Below are positions 1 through 8,246 of a DNA stretch of 64,000 bases, piece after piece. Each line of letters begins with the position of its first letter. The stretch's first letter is position 1. The stretch lies in assembly GCF_014396385.1 (NCBI RefSeq), contig NZ_CP060716.1, forward strand, positions 1,488,001 to 1,552,000. Direction: 5' to 3'. The notes beneath the pieces are model-generated. The model searched no databases, had not been told where the DNA came from, and saw nothing but the letters and a program-made list of their open reading frames with translations. A program made the translations under genes and the position numbers. This stretch comes from Leucobacter denitrificans (lineage in GTDB: Bacteria > Actinomycetota > Actinomycetes > Actinomycetales > Microbacteriaceae).

Positions 1-293
1 GCAAGTTCGACGTCGAGGCCTGGGTGCCGACACAGGGCACCTTCCGCGAGCTCACCTCGACCTCAAACTGCACGACCTACCAGTCGCGCAGGCTCAAGAC
101 CCGGTACCGCACAGAGAGCGGCAAGACCGCGCAGGTTGCGACGCTCAATGGCACGCTCGCGACCACGAGGTGGATCGTCGCGATACTTGAAACGCACCAA
201 CAAGCCGACAGCAGTGTCATCGTGCCAGAGGCGCTCCGCCCCTACTTAGGCGGACTCGAAGTACTCACCCCGAACCAGAAAGCATTGACGTGA
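1..293 (+). CDS. serS: Seryl-tRNA synthetase, C-terminal fragment
   Basis: This is the last ~96 codons of a gene that enters from the left edge, read in the frame beginning at base 3. The residues show the class II aminoacyl-tRNA synthetase end of SerRS: the segment around [14 protein letters not shown] is the conserved stretch before motif 3, and [14 protein letters not shown] is the motif 3 arginine region, with the usual [11 protein letters not shown] ending. The enzyme charges tRNA-Ser in the cytoplasm. Fittingly, two tRNA-Ser genes lie within the next 4 kb. The stop overlaps the GTG start of the next gene by four bases, so the two are probably co-transcribed. Confidence 0.93.
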   Translation, partial: KFDVEAWVPTQGTFRELTSTSNCTTYQSRRLKTRYRTESGKTAQVATLNGTLATTRWIVAILETHQQADSSVIVPEALRPYLGGLEVLTPNQKALT

Positions 294-1138
294 CAGATCG
301 CCACATTGTTGCCCTTGATCTCGATGGGACCGTACTCAGGCACGGTTCAGCAGGTGTGGGTGACAACCCGTTTGGCGGCGTCATCGACGACGACCTCGGT
401 GATGCTATTCGCACGATCCACAATGCGGGGCACGAAGTCATTGTGTCGACCGGTCGCTCGACCGATGCGACCATTCCCATCGTCGAAGAGCTGCGCATTC
501 GCCCCGACTGGGTCATCGCGGCAAATGGGGCGGTGACACTCAAGCGCGATCCACTCGCTACGCGCTCGTACCGGCGCAAGCACGTCGAGGCTTTCGACCC
601 GACCGATGCGCTGCTCAAGATTCGTCCGCTACTCACGACCGCACACTTCTCTGTCGAACTTGCGGATGGCAACTTTCTTTACACCAAGCCGATTCCCGCT
701 GGCACACTGCCTGCGAAGCAAGAGAAGGTCGACTTCGAAGACCTACTCGGTGTGCAGGCCGCGCGAGTGATCGTGTTCTCGCCCGACCATCACGTCGAGG
801 AGTTTCTGTCGGCCGTCGAATCTCTCGGCCTCACGCACGTGTCATATTCCGTCGGCCGCACCGCTTGGCTCGACATCGCACCGCACGGCGTCACCAAAGC
901 GAGCGCCCTTGAGGTTGTGCGCGCCAAGATCGGCGTGAACCCAGCAAACGTGTTTGCGGCGGGTGACGGGCGCAACGACCTCGAGATGCTGCGCTGGGCG
1001 GGCCGAGTCGGCATGTCAGTTGCCATGGGCCAAGCAGTGGAAGAGGTACAGGAAGCGGCGACACATGTGACCGCCTCAGTCGAAGAGAGCGGGCTCTTGC
1101 TCGCGCTGCGCAAACGTTTTCCTGAGCTTCTCAAATAG
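290..1138 (+). CDS. Cof-type HAD-superfamily hydrolase
   Basis: 282 aa, GTG start overlapping the serS stop. It carries HAD motif I as DLDGT (nucleophile Asp10, acid/base Asp12), a central cap region, a lysine-containing region (HGVTKASAL) and motif III/IV as [10 protein letters not shown] at about residues 225-234. This is the IIB (Cof) subfamily layout, and such proteins dephosphorylate small sugar phosphates or flavin intermediates in the cytosol; the substrate cannot be told from sequence. Coupling to serS is common in actinobacteria. Confidence 0.9.
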   Translation: MTDRHIVALDLDGTVLRHGSAGVGDNPFGGVIDDDLGDAIRTIHNAGHEVIVSTGRSTDATIPIVEELRIRPDWVIAANGAVTLKRDPLATRSYRRKHVEAFDPTDALLKIRPLLTTAHFSVELADGNFLYTKPIPAGTLPAKQEKVDFEDLLGVQAARVIVFSPDHHVEEFLSAVESLGLTHVSYSVGRTAWLDIAPHGVTKASALEVVRAKIGVNPANVFAAGDGRNDLEMLRWAGRVGMSVAMGQAVEEVQEAATHVTASVEESGLLLALRKRFPELLK

Positions 1139-1171
1139 GAGCATGGCCCAACGTTTGCTAGGCTTTTCCGC

Positions 1172-1262
1172 GGAGGGTTGTCCGAGCGGCCGAAGGAACT
1201 TGTCTTGAAAACAAGCAGGCGGTGATCCCGTCTCAGGAGTTCAAATCTCCTACCCTCCGCCA
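1172..1262 (+). tRNA. tRNA-Ser (anticodon UGA)
   Basis: The acceptor stem GGAGGGT (1172-1178) pairs with ACCCTCC (1252-1258), followed by discriminator G and an encoded CCA (1260-1262). The anticodon stem CTTGT/ACAAG encloses the loop CTTGAAA, giving anticodon TGA at 1206-1208. A long variable arm between the anticodon and T arms is the class II mark of tRNA-Ser. It reads UCA and, by wobble, other UCN codons. Confidence 0.96.
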
Positions 1263-1298
1263 AAACCCCCGGTGAGACCTAGTTTTCGCCGGGGGTTT
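1263..1298. terminator. Terminator hairpin after tRNA-Ser, shared by convergent genes
   Basis: AAACCCCCGG (1263-1272) is the exact complement of CCGGGGGTTT (1289-1298), with a 16-nt loop. It lies directly behind the tRNA and overlaps the end of the convergent CDGSH gene, so it may stop transcription from both sides. The T tract is short. Confidence 0.6.
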
Positions 1299-1500
1299 CC
1301 TCGATTGTGGGCTCGGTTCGAAACCCCATGAGCTTGTGGGTTCCGTCGCAAAACGGCTTGATGTTCGACGCCCCGCATCTGCACAGTGCGACGGTTCGCC
1401 GTCGACAATCGATAGTTTCGCCGCTTGAATCCACGAGTTCGAAGTCGCCACGAATAAGCAGAGGACCATTGGCGCAGGTAACTATCTCGGAGTTGGTCAT
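1279..1500 (-). CDS. CDGSH iron-sulfur domain protein
   Basis: 73 aa from the ATG at 1500. A longer upstream reading is possible but overlaps the preceding gene deeply. The motif CRCGASNIKPFCDGTH matches the CDGSH zinc-finger-like pattern C-x-C-x2-S-x3-P-x-C-D-G-T-H, which binds a [2Fe-2S] cluster through three Cys and one His. The family comprises small redox or iron-handling proteins. The start overlaps the stop of the upstream iron-containing redox enzyme (ATGA), so the two are translationally coupled and probably act together. Confidence 0.9.
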   Translation of the reverse strand: MTNSEIVTCANGPLLIRGDFELVDSSGETIDCRRRTVALCRCGASNIKPFCDGTHKLMGFRTEPTIEETPGEN

Positions 1501-2588
1501 CACTTCGCCCCCTCCATCTCGAGTGCATCTGCAGGGTGTGATTGTTCTCCCACGGCAAACGGTTGCCGCAGTGCAGAACGGTCCGCGATCCACGCCTCGA
1601 GTGCCTCTTCTGCACCCCAACCGTCGATACACACCGACGCGTTCGCGCCAAAGACAATGTCTGCGAGCAATTGTGGCTCCTGCTCTGCGAGCCCTCCCGC
1701 GAGATCTCGCCCAGCTATCTGCTCGTGCACTGCGTCCGCCTCGACGTGCTCATCGAAGTAATCCGACACCGCTTCCCCAAACCCCAAGCGGCGAATCCCG
1801 TCACCGATCATTCGGTTCGGCAGTGACGACGTCATTTCGTACGCCGCATAGTGACCAGCACTGGCACCGCGAAGACGCCTGTTCAGACCGAACATGCTCA
1901 TCATGTTGAACGAGGCGATGATCAGCGCCGGAACCGAATCGAGATGCGCAGCATAGGTGTCGTCAAGCCCGAACTCACGCATAGCCTTCGCGAATATCGA
2001 CGAGTGCATACGTTCCTCGCGGCCGCCACCGTATTCATCGGTCTGGATCTCGACGAGCGCAGCCTTCACGCGTCCGTTGAGACGCGGGATCGTCCAGGTC
2101 TGCGCATCTGCCTCTTTGAGGGTGTACACGGATCGCAGCACGAGATACTCGCGCACGTGTTCTGCGGTCGCCCGCTTCGCGATAAACCGCGCGAGGCTCG
2201 GGCCCGGGGTTGGCTTTGTTAGCTCGAACAGTGCTGAAGCCACGGCCTCCGCTTCTGGCTTCGGCAGAGGCACTTCAGGAACGACTTCCCGCAGTTGGCG
2301 TTCAAACTCGCGCTCAATCGCGACTCGCGCGGCGACCATCACCGGGTGCCATTCCCACTCCTCGTCGGCGTCAACGACCGATCCATAGTGCAAACCGTGT
2401 AGCACCAAGAGGCTCACCTGCAAATCGTCATCGCGCAGAATGTCGTTCACGTGGCTCAGTGCGTGCGCGAGCCGTTCGTCGAAGCCAGCAAGTGTTTCTT
2501 CTGATTCCGAGGTGGGAGCACCCAGAGCGGCCAGCAATTGCTCACTCACAGGCCCCCGAGCTTGGAACGGCGGTTCGGCATAGCGCAT
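1500..2588 (-). CDS. Iron-containing redox enzyme family protein (heme-oxygenase-like fold)
   Basis: 362 aa from the ATG at 2588, preceded by AAAGGGG at a good distance; the open frame extends to 2705 but has no better start. The all-helical sequence has Glu/His clusters such as HSSIFAKAMREFGL and HYAAYEMTSSLPNRM, plus DYFDEHVEADAVHEQ near the C-terminus, which resemble the metal ligands of heme-oxygenase-like diiron proteins. The physiological substrate is unknown. Pairing with a CDGSH protein one overlap downstream recurs in actinobacteria and suggests the CDGSH cluster feeds electrons to, or repairs, this enzyme (inference). Confidence 0.75.
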   Translation of the reverse strand: MRYAEPPFQARGPVSEQLLAALGAPTSESEETLAGFDERLAHALSHVNDILRDDDLQVSLLVLHGLHYGSVVDADEEWEWHPVMVAARVAIEREFERQLREVVPEVPLPKPEAEAVASALFELTKPTPGPSLARFIAKRATAEHVREYLVLRSVYTLKEADAQTWTIPRLNGRVKAALVEIQTDEYGGGREERMHSSIFAKAMREFGLDDTYAAHLDSVPALIIASFNMMSMFGLNRRLRGASAGHYAAYEMTSSLPNRMIGDGIRRLGFGEAVSDYFDEHVEADAVHEQIAGRDLAGGLAEQEPQLLADIVFGANASVCIDGWGAEEALEAWIADRSALRQPFAVGEQSHPADALEMEGAK

Positions 2589-2776
2589 TGTGGGTCCCCT
2601 TTCTGTTGACCTCTCCCCACAATAGAAACTTCGGCACGATCTGCGGTAGGGCTTGAACTTCCTGGGCATTGGGTGGTAGCTACGTGCCATTCCAGGCTGC
2701 TTCAAAGGCTCATCGGGTAAATTTGAACGTTAGTGCGGTTTTTGAGTTGTGCCGCGAAGTTAACCAAGGGGATCCG
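2589..2776. promoter_or_regulatory. Divergent intergenic region
   Basis: This 188-base gap separates two divergent genes and must hold both promoters. I see ribosome-binding sites on each side (AAAGGGG for the minus gene, AAGGGG for the plus gene) but no convincing -35/-10 pair or inverted repeat. Confidence 0.5.
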
Positions 2777-4048
2777 ATGGCGAAAAAGAATGAGTGCGAG
2801 GAGCCGCGCCGATCTGTCGTGCGCCACGGCAAATTGCGCCGCTCGAGTTCGTGGCGAAATCTCACGCGCGTTGTGCTCACTACGCTGCTGGTTATCGGGT
2901 TCAGTGGTGTCGCCACCGCTGCATACGCCGTGTGGGGCATTGTGCGCGACGCAGAGACGATTGACCTCGGCGTTCCCGTGCCTGCGCCCGATGCTGTTGG
3001 CGCTGGCTCGCAGTCGATTGAGGGCGAGCTCAACATCTTCCTTGCGGGCTCAGACACGCGGCAAGGCCAGAGTTACAACGACGGCGAAGAAGGCGAACTC
3101 AACGACGTCAATCTGCTGCTCCACATTTCGGCGGATCACCAGAACGCAACCGTCATCAGCTTTCCTCGTGACCTGATGGTGCCGATCCCGAGCTGCCCAA
3201 GCGAAGACGGAGTCGACAACTACTACTCCGCGATGAGTGAGCAGCAGCTCAACAGCGCCATGATGTACGGCGGTCTGCCGTGCGTGGTGCGCACGATTTC
3301 GGAACTCACTGGTATGGAGATTCCGTACGCCGCCGTCATCACATTTGATGGCGTGGTCGGCATTTCGAACGCCATCGGCGGAGTCGAGGTGTGTCTCGCC
3401 CAGCCGATCGTTGACCCAAACACAGACCTCAACCTGCCCGCTGGTGACGTGACGCTTGAGGGCTGGGACGCGCTTCAGTTCTTGCGCACCCGTTACGGTG
3501 TCGGCGATGGTAGTGACGTTGCTCGCATCAGCAACCAGCAGGTCTTCATGTCTTCGCTCATGCGCAAGCTGAAGAGTGCGGAGACCCTCTCAGACCCAAT
3601 CAAGGTCTGGAGCCTCGCGAAGGCTGCCGTGGATAACATGACGCTTTCGGAGAGCATGAAGAGCGTTCAGTTCATGCAGGCCGCCGCAGGCACCGTGAAA
3701 GACATCAACCTCGACAACATCAACTTCGTGCAGTACCCGACGTACGCTCACCCGTATCAGGAGGGCAGGCTCACCCCCGATTACACGTCTGCACAGACGC
3801 TGTTCGACCTCGTAAAGAGTGGTCAGTCGTTTAACGTTGCGGGCGTAGGCGAAGGCGCAGCTGTCGAGCAGACCGAAGAAACAGCACCAGAGACTGTGCC
3901 GGAAACCCCGGCAGACGGCACCGAGACTGTTCCGCCAGAGGGCACAACCGAGGGCACGGAAACCGAGGGGCCTGTTGTTCTACCTGAGAACATCACTGGG
4001 CAATCCGCAAGCACCGCCTCGTGCTCGGCCGGGCGCACCAGTTTCTAG
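2777..4048 (+). CDS. LCP family protein (LytR-CpsA-Psr phosphotransferase)
   Basis: 423 aa from the ATG at 2777, preceded by AAGGGG. There is a basic N-terminus and one membrane anchor at about residues 28-54 (VVLTTLLVIGFSGVATAAYA), then the extracellular LCP domain. Visible marks are GSDTRQG, DVNLLLHI, the arginine motif ISFPRDLMVPIP, RTRYGVGDGSDVARISNQQ and a cysteine pair. LCP enzymes transfer undecaprenyl-linked glycopolymers onto peptidoglycan at the outer face of the membrane. The last ~70 residues are a Thr/Glu/Pro-rich low-complexity tail, probably a wall spacer. It is divergent from the iron-enzyme gene across 188 bases. Confidence 0.9.
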   Translation: MAKKNECEEPRRSVVRHGKLRRSSSWRNLTRVVLTTLLVIGFSGVATAAYAVWGIVRDAETIDLGVPVPAPDAVGAGSQSIEGELNIFLAGSDTRQGQSYNDGEEGELNDVNLLLHISADHQNATVISFPRDLMVPIPSCPSEDGVDNYYSAMSEQQLNSAMMYGGLPCVVRTISELTGMEIPYAAVITFDGVVGISNAIGGVEVCLAQPIVDPNTDLNLPAGDVTLEGWDALQFLRTRYGVGDGSDVARISNQQVFMSSLMRKLKSAETLSDPIKVWSLAKAAVDNMTLSESMKSVQFMQAAAGTVKDINLDNINFVQYPTYAHPYQEGRLTPDYTSAQTLFDLVKSGQSFNVAGVGEGAAVEQTEETAPETVPETPADGTETVPPEGTTEGTETEGPVVLPENITGQSASTASCSAGRTSF

Positions 4049-4106
4049 CAAGCTGATTTCCGCGCTCAGCAAATTGCCGTTAGACTAAATGGCGCTGCCT
4101 GCGCAT

Positions 4107-4198
4107 GGAGACGTGCCGGAGCGGCCGAACGGACTTCACTGCTAATGAAGGGTCGGGGTTAAACCTGACCGGGGGTTCAAATCCCCCCGTCTCCGCCA
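4107..4198 (+). tRNA. tRNA-Ser (anticodon GCU)
   Basis: The acceptor stem GGAGACG (4107-4113) pairs with CGTCTCC (4188-4194), followed by discriminator G and encoded CCA (4196-4198). The anticodon loop contains GCT in the context CACTGCTAATG, and there is a long variable arm (GGTCGGGGTTAAACCTGACC) typical of tRNA-Ser. It reads AGC and AGU. Confidence 0.96.
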
Positions 4199-4213
4199 TT
4201 TGCTAGGCAGCAC

Positions 4214-4260
4214 TTAACCCCCGAATCACTGTTTATAACTGGGTTCGGGGGTTAAGCTTT
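4214..4260 (+). terminator. Rho-independent terminator after tRNA-Ser(GCU)
   Basis: TTAACCCCCGAA (4214-4225) and TTCGGGGGTTAA (4244-4255) are perfect 12-bp inverted arms with an 18-nt loop, followed by GCTTTTCT. It ends the tRNA transcript. Confidence 0.85.
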
Positions 4261-4282
4261 TCTCTCGCATTAAGCTGACAAC

Positions 4283-4582
4283 ATGTCGCATACGAGTATC
4301 AATCGCCCCTCGCACCCGAAGCTAGCGCGCATCTTCGATGACGCAATGCAGCGAGGATTCGAAGTCAGGTACGCCGACGAACATCAGGTCGTCATATACA
4401 AACGTAATCGGTGGGGCTGCGGAGGAATCCTCCTACTGATCCTTCTCGGAATAGTTACGGTCTTGATCGTGCCGATCATTCTCCTGCTGCTCGGAGTCCT
4501 CGCACCGGGCGGTCAAGTAATTACCTACACGCTGAAACCCAACGGGAAGATCAAGAAGAAACAGCGCGCTGCACGCAACTAA
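4283..4582 (+). CDS. Small single-span membrane protein, unknown function
   Basis: 99 aa. A soluble N-terminal part of about 45 residues (ARIFDDAMQRGFEVRYADEHQVVIYKR) precedes one long hydrophobic segment (GGILLLILLGIVTVLIVPII, about residues 49-75), and the protein ends in a basic tail (KPNGKIKKKQRAARN). I do not recognise a family. No clear ribosome-binding site precedes the ATG, so the mRNA may be leaderless. It sits alone between the tRNA terminator and a convergent nuclease gene. Confidence 0.65.
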   Translation: MSHTSINRPSHPKLARIFDDAMQRGFEVRYADEHQVVIYKRNRWGCGGILLLILLGIVTVLIVPIILLLLGVLAPGGQVITYTLKPNGKIKKKQRAARN

Positions 4583-4608
4583 ATGCGATCGACCGCGACC
4601 AGGTACGC

Positions 4609-5424
4609 TCACTCACACGCGAGGCCATCACCGTCACCGTCGCCGCGGTGGCCAGTGCCATGTGCGAACCAGTTATAGATCTCGAGTTGTGCGGGATCAG
4701 ACACGCTGAACGGGCCCGTCGGGTGACCCACGGTGTTCCGCTTGAGCGCCGCACACGAGGGATAAGAGCTCCACCAGCTTGCGTCTGCGCTAGGGGCCTC
4801 AGTTGGCTGGGGAGACTCATAATCCGGGATAGATTTCGATTCGCAACCAGTCGCCTGCACTGTGCCATCTTCGAGTAGAACAGCGAGTTGAGCTTCACGA
4901 TACGACGATTCCTGCGGGTGTTCCGGGTACCCATCCTGTGAGTCGTACCGCGCAACCGCAGAGCCTGCCATCAGTTGGGTGAGCCCGATGTCGATGCCTT
5001 CCTGGGTCGAAACGTAGCGCAGCAGACGCTCGTACCTGTCAGTGTCGTTCTGCCCAGCCGGCAGACGAAGAAGAATCTCATCACCGACCTCGATGTGCTG
5101 ATCGATGACCGCTGCTGCCTCCGCATATCCGCACTCACCTCGCTCTGGAGTGTCGATTCCTATGAGCCGAACAGTTCCCAGATCCGTTTCAATTGTGTCG
5201 CCGTCGACTATTGAAATGAAGGTCGCATGAGTGACAGTTGAGTCGTCATCGTTGAATGGCGTTTCATCACTTCTAGGTATGGCATCTGGCCGAGAAGACG
5301 AAAACTCCTCGTCGGTCATGAAGCCCAGCACCCCCGCAACAAGCATCAAGATGCCGACGACAATGACGATCAGACAACCGCAGCCTTTGGTTTTACTGCG
5401 CTTACGCGCACCCCGAGCCCCCAT
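4609..5424 (-). CDS. Membrane-anchored thermonuclease with excalibur domain
   Basis: 271 aa. The basic N-terminus is followed by a membrane anchor (GCGCLIVIVVGILMLVAGVLGF, about 15-36), so the enzyme faces outward. The staphylococcal-nuclease domain spans about 65-165: FISIVDGDTIETDLGTVRLIGIDTPERGE gives the catalytic Asp/Arg/Glu frame, and DRYERLLRYV the second arginine. The C-terminus (about 235-271) is an excalibur calcium-binding domain ending in DGDGDGLACE with its cysteine pair. Such proteins degrade extracellular nucleic acids. Monocistronic, convergent with the small membrane protein. Confidence 0.9.
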   Translation of the reverse strand: MGARGARKRSKTKGCGCLIVIVVGILMLVAGVLGFMTDEEFSSSRPDAIPRSDETPFNDDDSTVTHATFISIVDGDTIETDLGTVRLIGIDTPERGECGYAEAAAVIDQHIEVGDEILLRLPAGQNDTDRYERLLRYVSTQEGIDIGLTQLMAGSAVARYDSQDGYPEHPQESSYREAQLAVLLEDGTVQATGCESKSIPDYESPQPTEAPSADASWWSSYPSCAALKRNTVGHPTGPFSVSDPAQLEIYNWFAHGTGHRGDGDGDGLACE

Positions 5425-5451
5425 ACGCTCATACTAGGTGGTAACTGGGCT

Positions 5452-5670
5452 CTAAACGTCTTCGTCGCGCACTGGTCGACGCGGTGAGGTCGTCGCCTTG
5501 AGGAACAGCCTTACCAGCATGCGTTTCTTCTCGAAATAGGCGTGCGGCTCGATCTCGCCGTCTGCGTACTGCTGCTCCAGTTCACGCAGCGTCTCATCCG
5601 CTGCAGCAGCGTCGAAACGTGATGTGCTCCCGATCGAAGTAGTTTCCCGAATTCTCACAATGCTGAACAC
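5452..5670 (-). CDS. Small SHOCT-like domain protein
   Basis: 72 aa, GTG start at 5670 (another GTG at 5658 is possible, and neither has a strong ribosome-binding site). The central segment LRELEQQYADGEIEPHAYFEKKRMLVRLF resembles the SHOCT motif, a short helix-turn-helix often found at protein termini with L-x2-L-x4-G-x-I-x2-E-Y/F spacing. No catalytic function is implied. It lies between the nuclease and SRAP genes on the same strand. Confidence 0.55.
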   Translation of the reverse strand: MFSIVRIRETTSIGSTSRFDAAAADETLRELEQQYADGEIEPHAYFEKKRMLVRLFLKATTSPRRPVRDEDV

Positions 5671-5717
5671 TACCCGTCGCCCCAGACAAACAACCTGAAC
5701 GCCCAGAGAGAAGATGC

Positions 5718-6386
5718 TCAGAAGAGGGTCGCGTGCAATCCGGGCTCGGCTTCACCGGTCGTCATCGCGTACGAAATCTCTTCCGACGCAACGAGCGCTT
5801 CGGCGACGAGGTCGGCGTCGCCGGGCCGTTGTGGATCGAGCCACGTATCATGCATCTCTCGCGGCAAAACCAGCGGCATGCGCGATTCGCCCCGAGACGA
5901 CACGACTGTCGAAGCCTCACCCACGCCGTGACGGGTGACCATTGAATAGCTCAGGCCCGATCCACCATCTTCGAGTGAGCGCGGTGCGAGTATTGCTGCA
6001 ATGCCGAAGAGTGCGCCGTCGGGTAGCGCCCAGCGCTTCTTACCCTCGAAGTACCAGTCGGCCGGGATAATGGCTCGGTGCTGAAACGGCTTGCGCCACT
6101 TAGTGACGAGAGCATCGTCACGGGAGTTGAACGCGGTGAACTTCGCGGGAGCACCGCCGACGTGCAACCACCACCAGGCCAGATCGATGCGCCGACCGTC
6201 TTCGTCGACTGAAATGACCGGGTTGAGGTTCACGCCCTTCTTTTGCGAGCGCGTCGTGTTTGCTTTGCCGCCCCACTCGGTGGCCCACTGGGCGAGCAGC
6301 GCCATGTTCGCCGGGTCGCTCATCGGCGGCAGGTCATAGGGCAGGGCTCGGCCGTCGCCGCCGCCAAGACCATACGATGCGCACAT
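5718..6386 (-). CDS. SOS-response-associated peptidase / abasic-site protein (SRAP, YedK-HMCES type)
   Basis: 222 aa with Cys at position 2, the residue that crosslinks to abasic sites after Met removal. Other family marks are the Asn in AFNSRDD, AIIPADWYFEGK (the conserved Glu), YSMVTR, and RMPLVLPREMHDTWLDP near the C-terminus. SRAP proteins shield abasic sites in single-stranded DNA. Odd point: the active-site His normally found just before the R-x-P motif (HDRRP in YedK) is not present; here the stretch reads SSRGESRMP. The short Met-Cys N-terminus confirms the start. Confidence 0.85.
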   Translation of the reverse strand: MCASYGLGGGDGRALPYDLPPMSDPANMALLAQWATEWGGKANTTRSQKKGVNLNPVISVDEDGRRIDLAWWWLHVGGAPAKFTAFNSRDDALVTKWRKPFQHRAIIPADWYFEGKKRWALPDGALFGIAAILAPRSLEDGGSGLSYSMVTRHGVGEASTVVSSRGESRMPLVLPREMHDTWLDPQRPGDADLVAEALVASEEISYAMTTGEAEPGLHATLF

Positions 6387-6428
6387 GCCGCCAGCGTACT
6401 CCGCACAGGTGCGAGTCGCCAGGAACCG

Positions 6429-8246
6429 TTAGGAGAGCGATTCCTTCCATGCGCGGTACAGGTGGGAGAAGCGACCACCCTGGCTAATGAGCTGCTGGGG
6501 CGACCCATCTTCGACGACTCGCCCAGACTCCATGACCAGTACCCGGTCTGCGATCGCAACAGTCGAGAGGCGGTGCGCGATAATGATCGCTGTTCGGTCG
6601 GCGAGCAATCGCTGGAGCGCATCCTGAACGAGTCGCTCGCTCGGCAGGTCGAGCGAGGCCGTTGCTTCATCGAGAATGAGCACCGCAGGGTTTGCGAGGA
6701 ACGCACGGGCGAATGAGATGAGTTGCCGCTGACCCGCCGAGACGCGCCCTCCGCGTTTGTTCACGTCGGTGTCGTACCCATCTGGGAGCTCCATGATGAA
6801 CTCATCAGCACCGACAGCACGAGCGGCTGCCTGAATCTCTTCGGCTGTCGCGTCGGGGTTGCCGAGCGCAATGTTTTCGGCGACCGTGCCGCTGAAGAGG
6901 TACGCCTCTTGGGTCACCATGACAATCGCGCGATGAAGGTCGGTTGACGAGAGGTCGCGCAGATCCACACCATCGAGCAGCAACCGACCCGAACTCGGGT
7001 CATAGAACCTCGCAATGAGCTTCGCGAGTGTCGACTTGCCAGCACCGGTCGTGCCAACAAGAGCGACGGTCTGACCGCCCAAGATTTTGAGGTTGCAATC
7101 GTTGAGCACGGTCGTGTGCTCGTCATACCCAAAGCTCACGTTGTCGAACTTCAGGGTGCCGTTCACGCTGCCCAGTTCGACGGGATGTGCCGGGTCTTCA
7201 ACTGTCGGCTCCTCCTCGAGCACCCCTGACACCTTTTCAAGCGCCGCAACCGCAGCCTGATACGAGTTCAGGAACATCGCCACGTCTTCGAGCGGACCAA
7301 AGAAGTTGCGCACGTACAGCAGCGCCGCGAGTAGCACGCCAATCGCGAGCGAACCGTCGAGCACCCGCAACGCACCCCACGCGAGTGCGAGTGCGATCGA
7401 AATATTGCCCAGCAGAATGAGCCCGGGATCGAGCACGCCAAAGAGATTGATCACCCTCAGGTTTGCGACGCGATAGTCCTCTGAAACCTTGGCGAATTCG
7501 CGGTCATTGCGCTTTTCGCGACGAAACGCCTGCACCGCGCGAATGCCGGTCATCGTTTCGACGAACTGCACGATGAGCCTCGCGCTGACCACTCGCGTCG
7601 CGCGATATCCCTTCTGCGACTGCACAATGAACCACCAGAGCAGGAGCGCGAGCGGCACCCCCATGCTGACCACCACGAGTCCGCTGCGCCAGTCGAGAAG
7701 GCACAGAGCGGCGAGAGTGAACACTCCGAGCAGAACGGCGTTGATGAGCTCGCTGAGACTCCCACCCAGCAGTTCCTGGATCGACTCGAGGTCACTCGTT
7801 TGTCGCGAAATGATGCGGCCCGAGGTGTAGCCCTCGTGAAACTCAAGGCTCAAGCGTTGCGTGTGACGAAAGATGCGCGTTCGCAGCTCAAGCATGACCG
7901 ACTGGGTGAGCTTTGCGATGAGCACGACGTACCAGCCGAGAAGCGCTGCGCCGCCCCCGCCAACGGCGAGGTACGCGATGGTGATGCCAACTGCCGGTAC
8001 CCAGTCACCCTCTGAGATCACACGCGGAAGCGCGGTGTCGATGCCATAGGCGATGAGGCTCGGTCCGATAGCGCTCAGTGCCGACGACACCACAACGACC
8101 ACCGCGGTCAGGGCGATGAGCTTTCGGAACGGACGCAGCAGCGAACCGAGGAGCCTGAGCGAGCGGCGTCTGATCGCTCGACTTTCCTCGCGCGAATACG
8201 TGTGGCGATCCTCCCCCTGCGTGCCGCGCACGCTCTCGCCGCTCAC
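6429..8246 (-). CDS. ABC exporter half-transporter, subunit with canonical catalytic Glu
   Basis: 605 aa: six-helix type IV transmembrane domain (about 35-330) followed by the ATPase domain. Walker A is GTTGAGKST, Walker B is [13 protein letters not shown] with the catalytic Glu, and the H-loop is IIIAHRLST. The signature motif is degenerate (RVSAGQRQL instead of LSGGQ). The start overlaps the stop of the next gene (ATGA), giving a two-gene operon. Together they should form a heterodimeric drug or lipid exporter of the BmrCD/TM287-288 kind; the substrate is unknown. Confidence 0.9.
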   Translation of the reverse strand: MSGESVRGTQGEDRHTYSREESRAIRRRSLRLLGSLLRPFRKLIALTAVVVVVSSALSAIGPSLIAYGIDTALPRVISEGDWVPAVGITIAYLAVGGGGAALLGWYVVLIAKLTQSVMLELRTRIFRHTQRLSLEFHEGYTSGRIISRQTSDLESIQELLGGSLSELINAVLLGVFTLAALCLLDWRSGLVVVSMGVPLALLLWWFIVQSQKGYRATRVVSARLIVQFVETMTGIRAVQAFRREKRNDREFAKVSEDYRVANLRVINLFGVLDPGLILLGNISIALALAWGALRVLDGSLAIGVLLAALLYVRNFFGPLEDVAMFLNSYQAAVAALEKVSGVLEEEPTVEDPAHPVELGSVNGTLKFDNVSFGYDEHTTVLNDCNLKILGGQTVALVGTTGAGKSTLAKLIARFYDPSSGRLLLDGVDLRDLSSTDLHRAIVMVTQEAYLFSGTVAENIALGNPDATAEEIQAAARAVGADEFIMELPDGYDTDVNKRGGRVSAGQRQLISFARAFLANPAVLILDEATASLDLPSERLVQDALQRLLADRTAIIIAHRLSTVAIADRVLVMESGRVVEDGSPQQLISQGGRFSHLYRAWKESLS

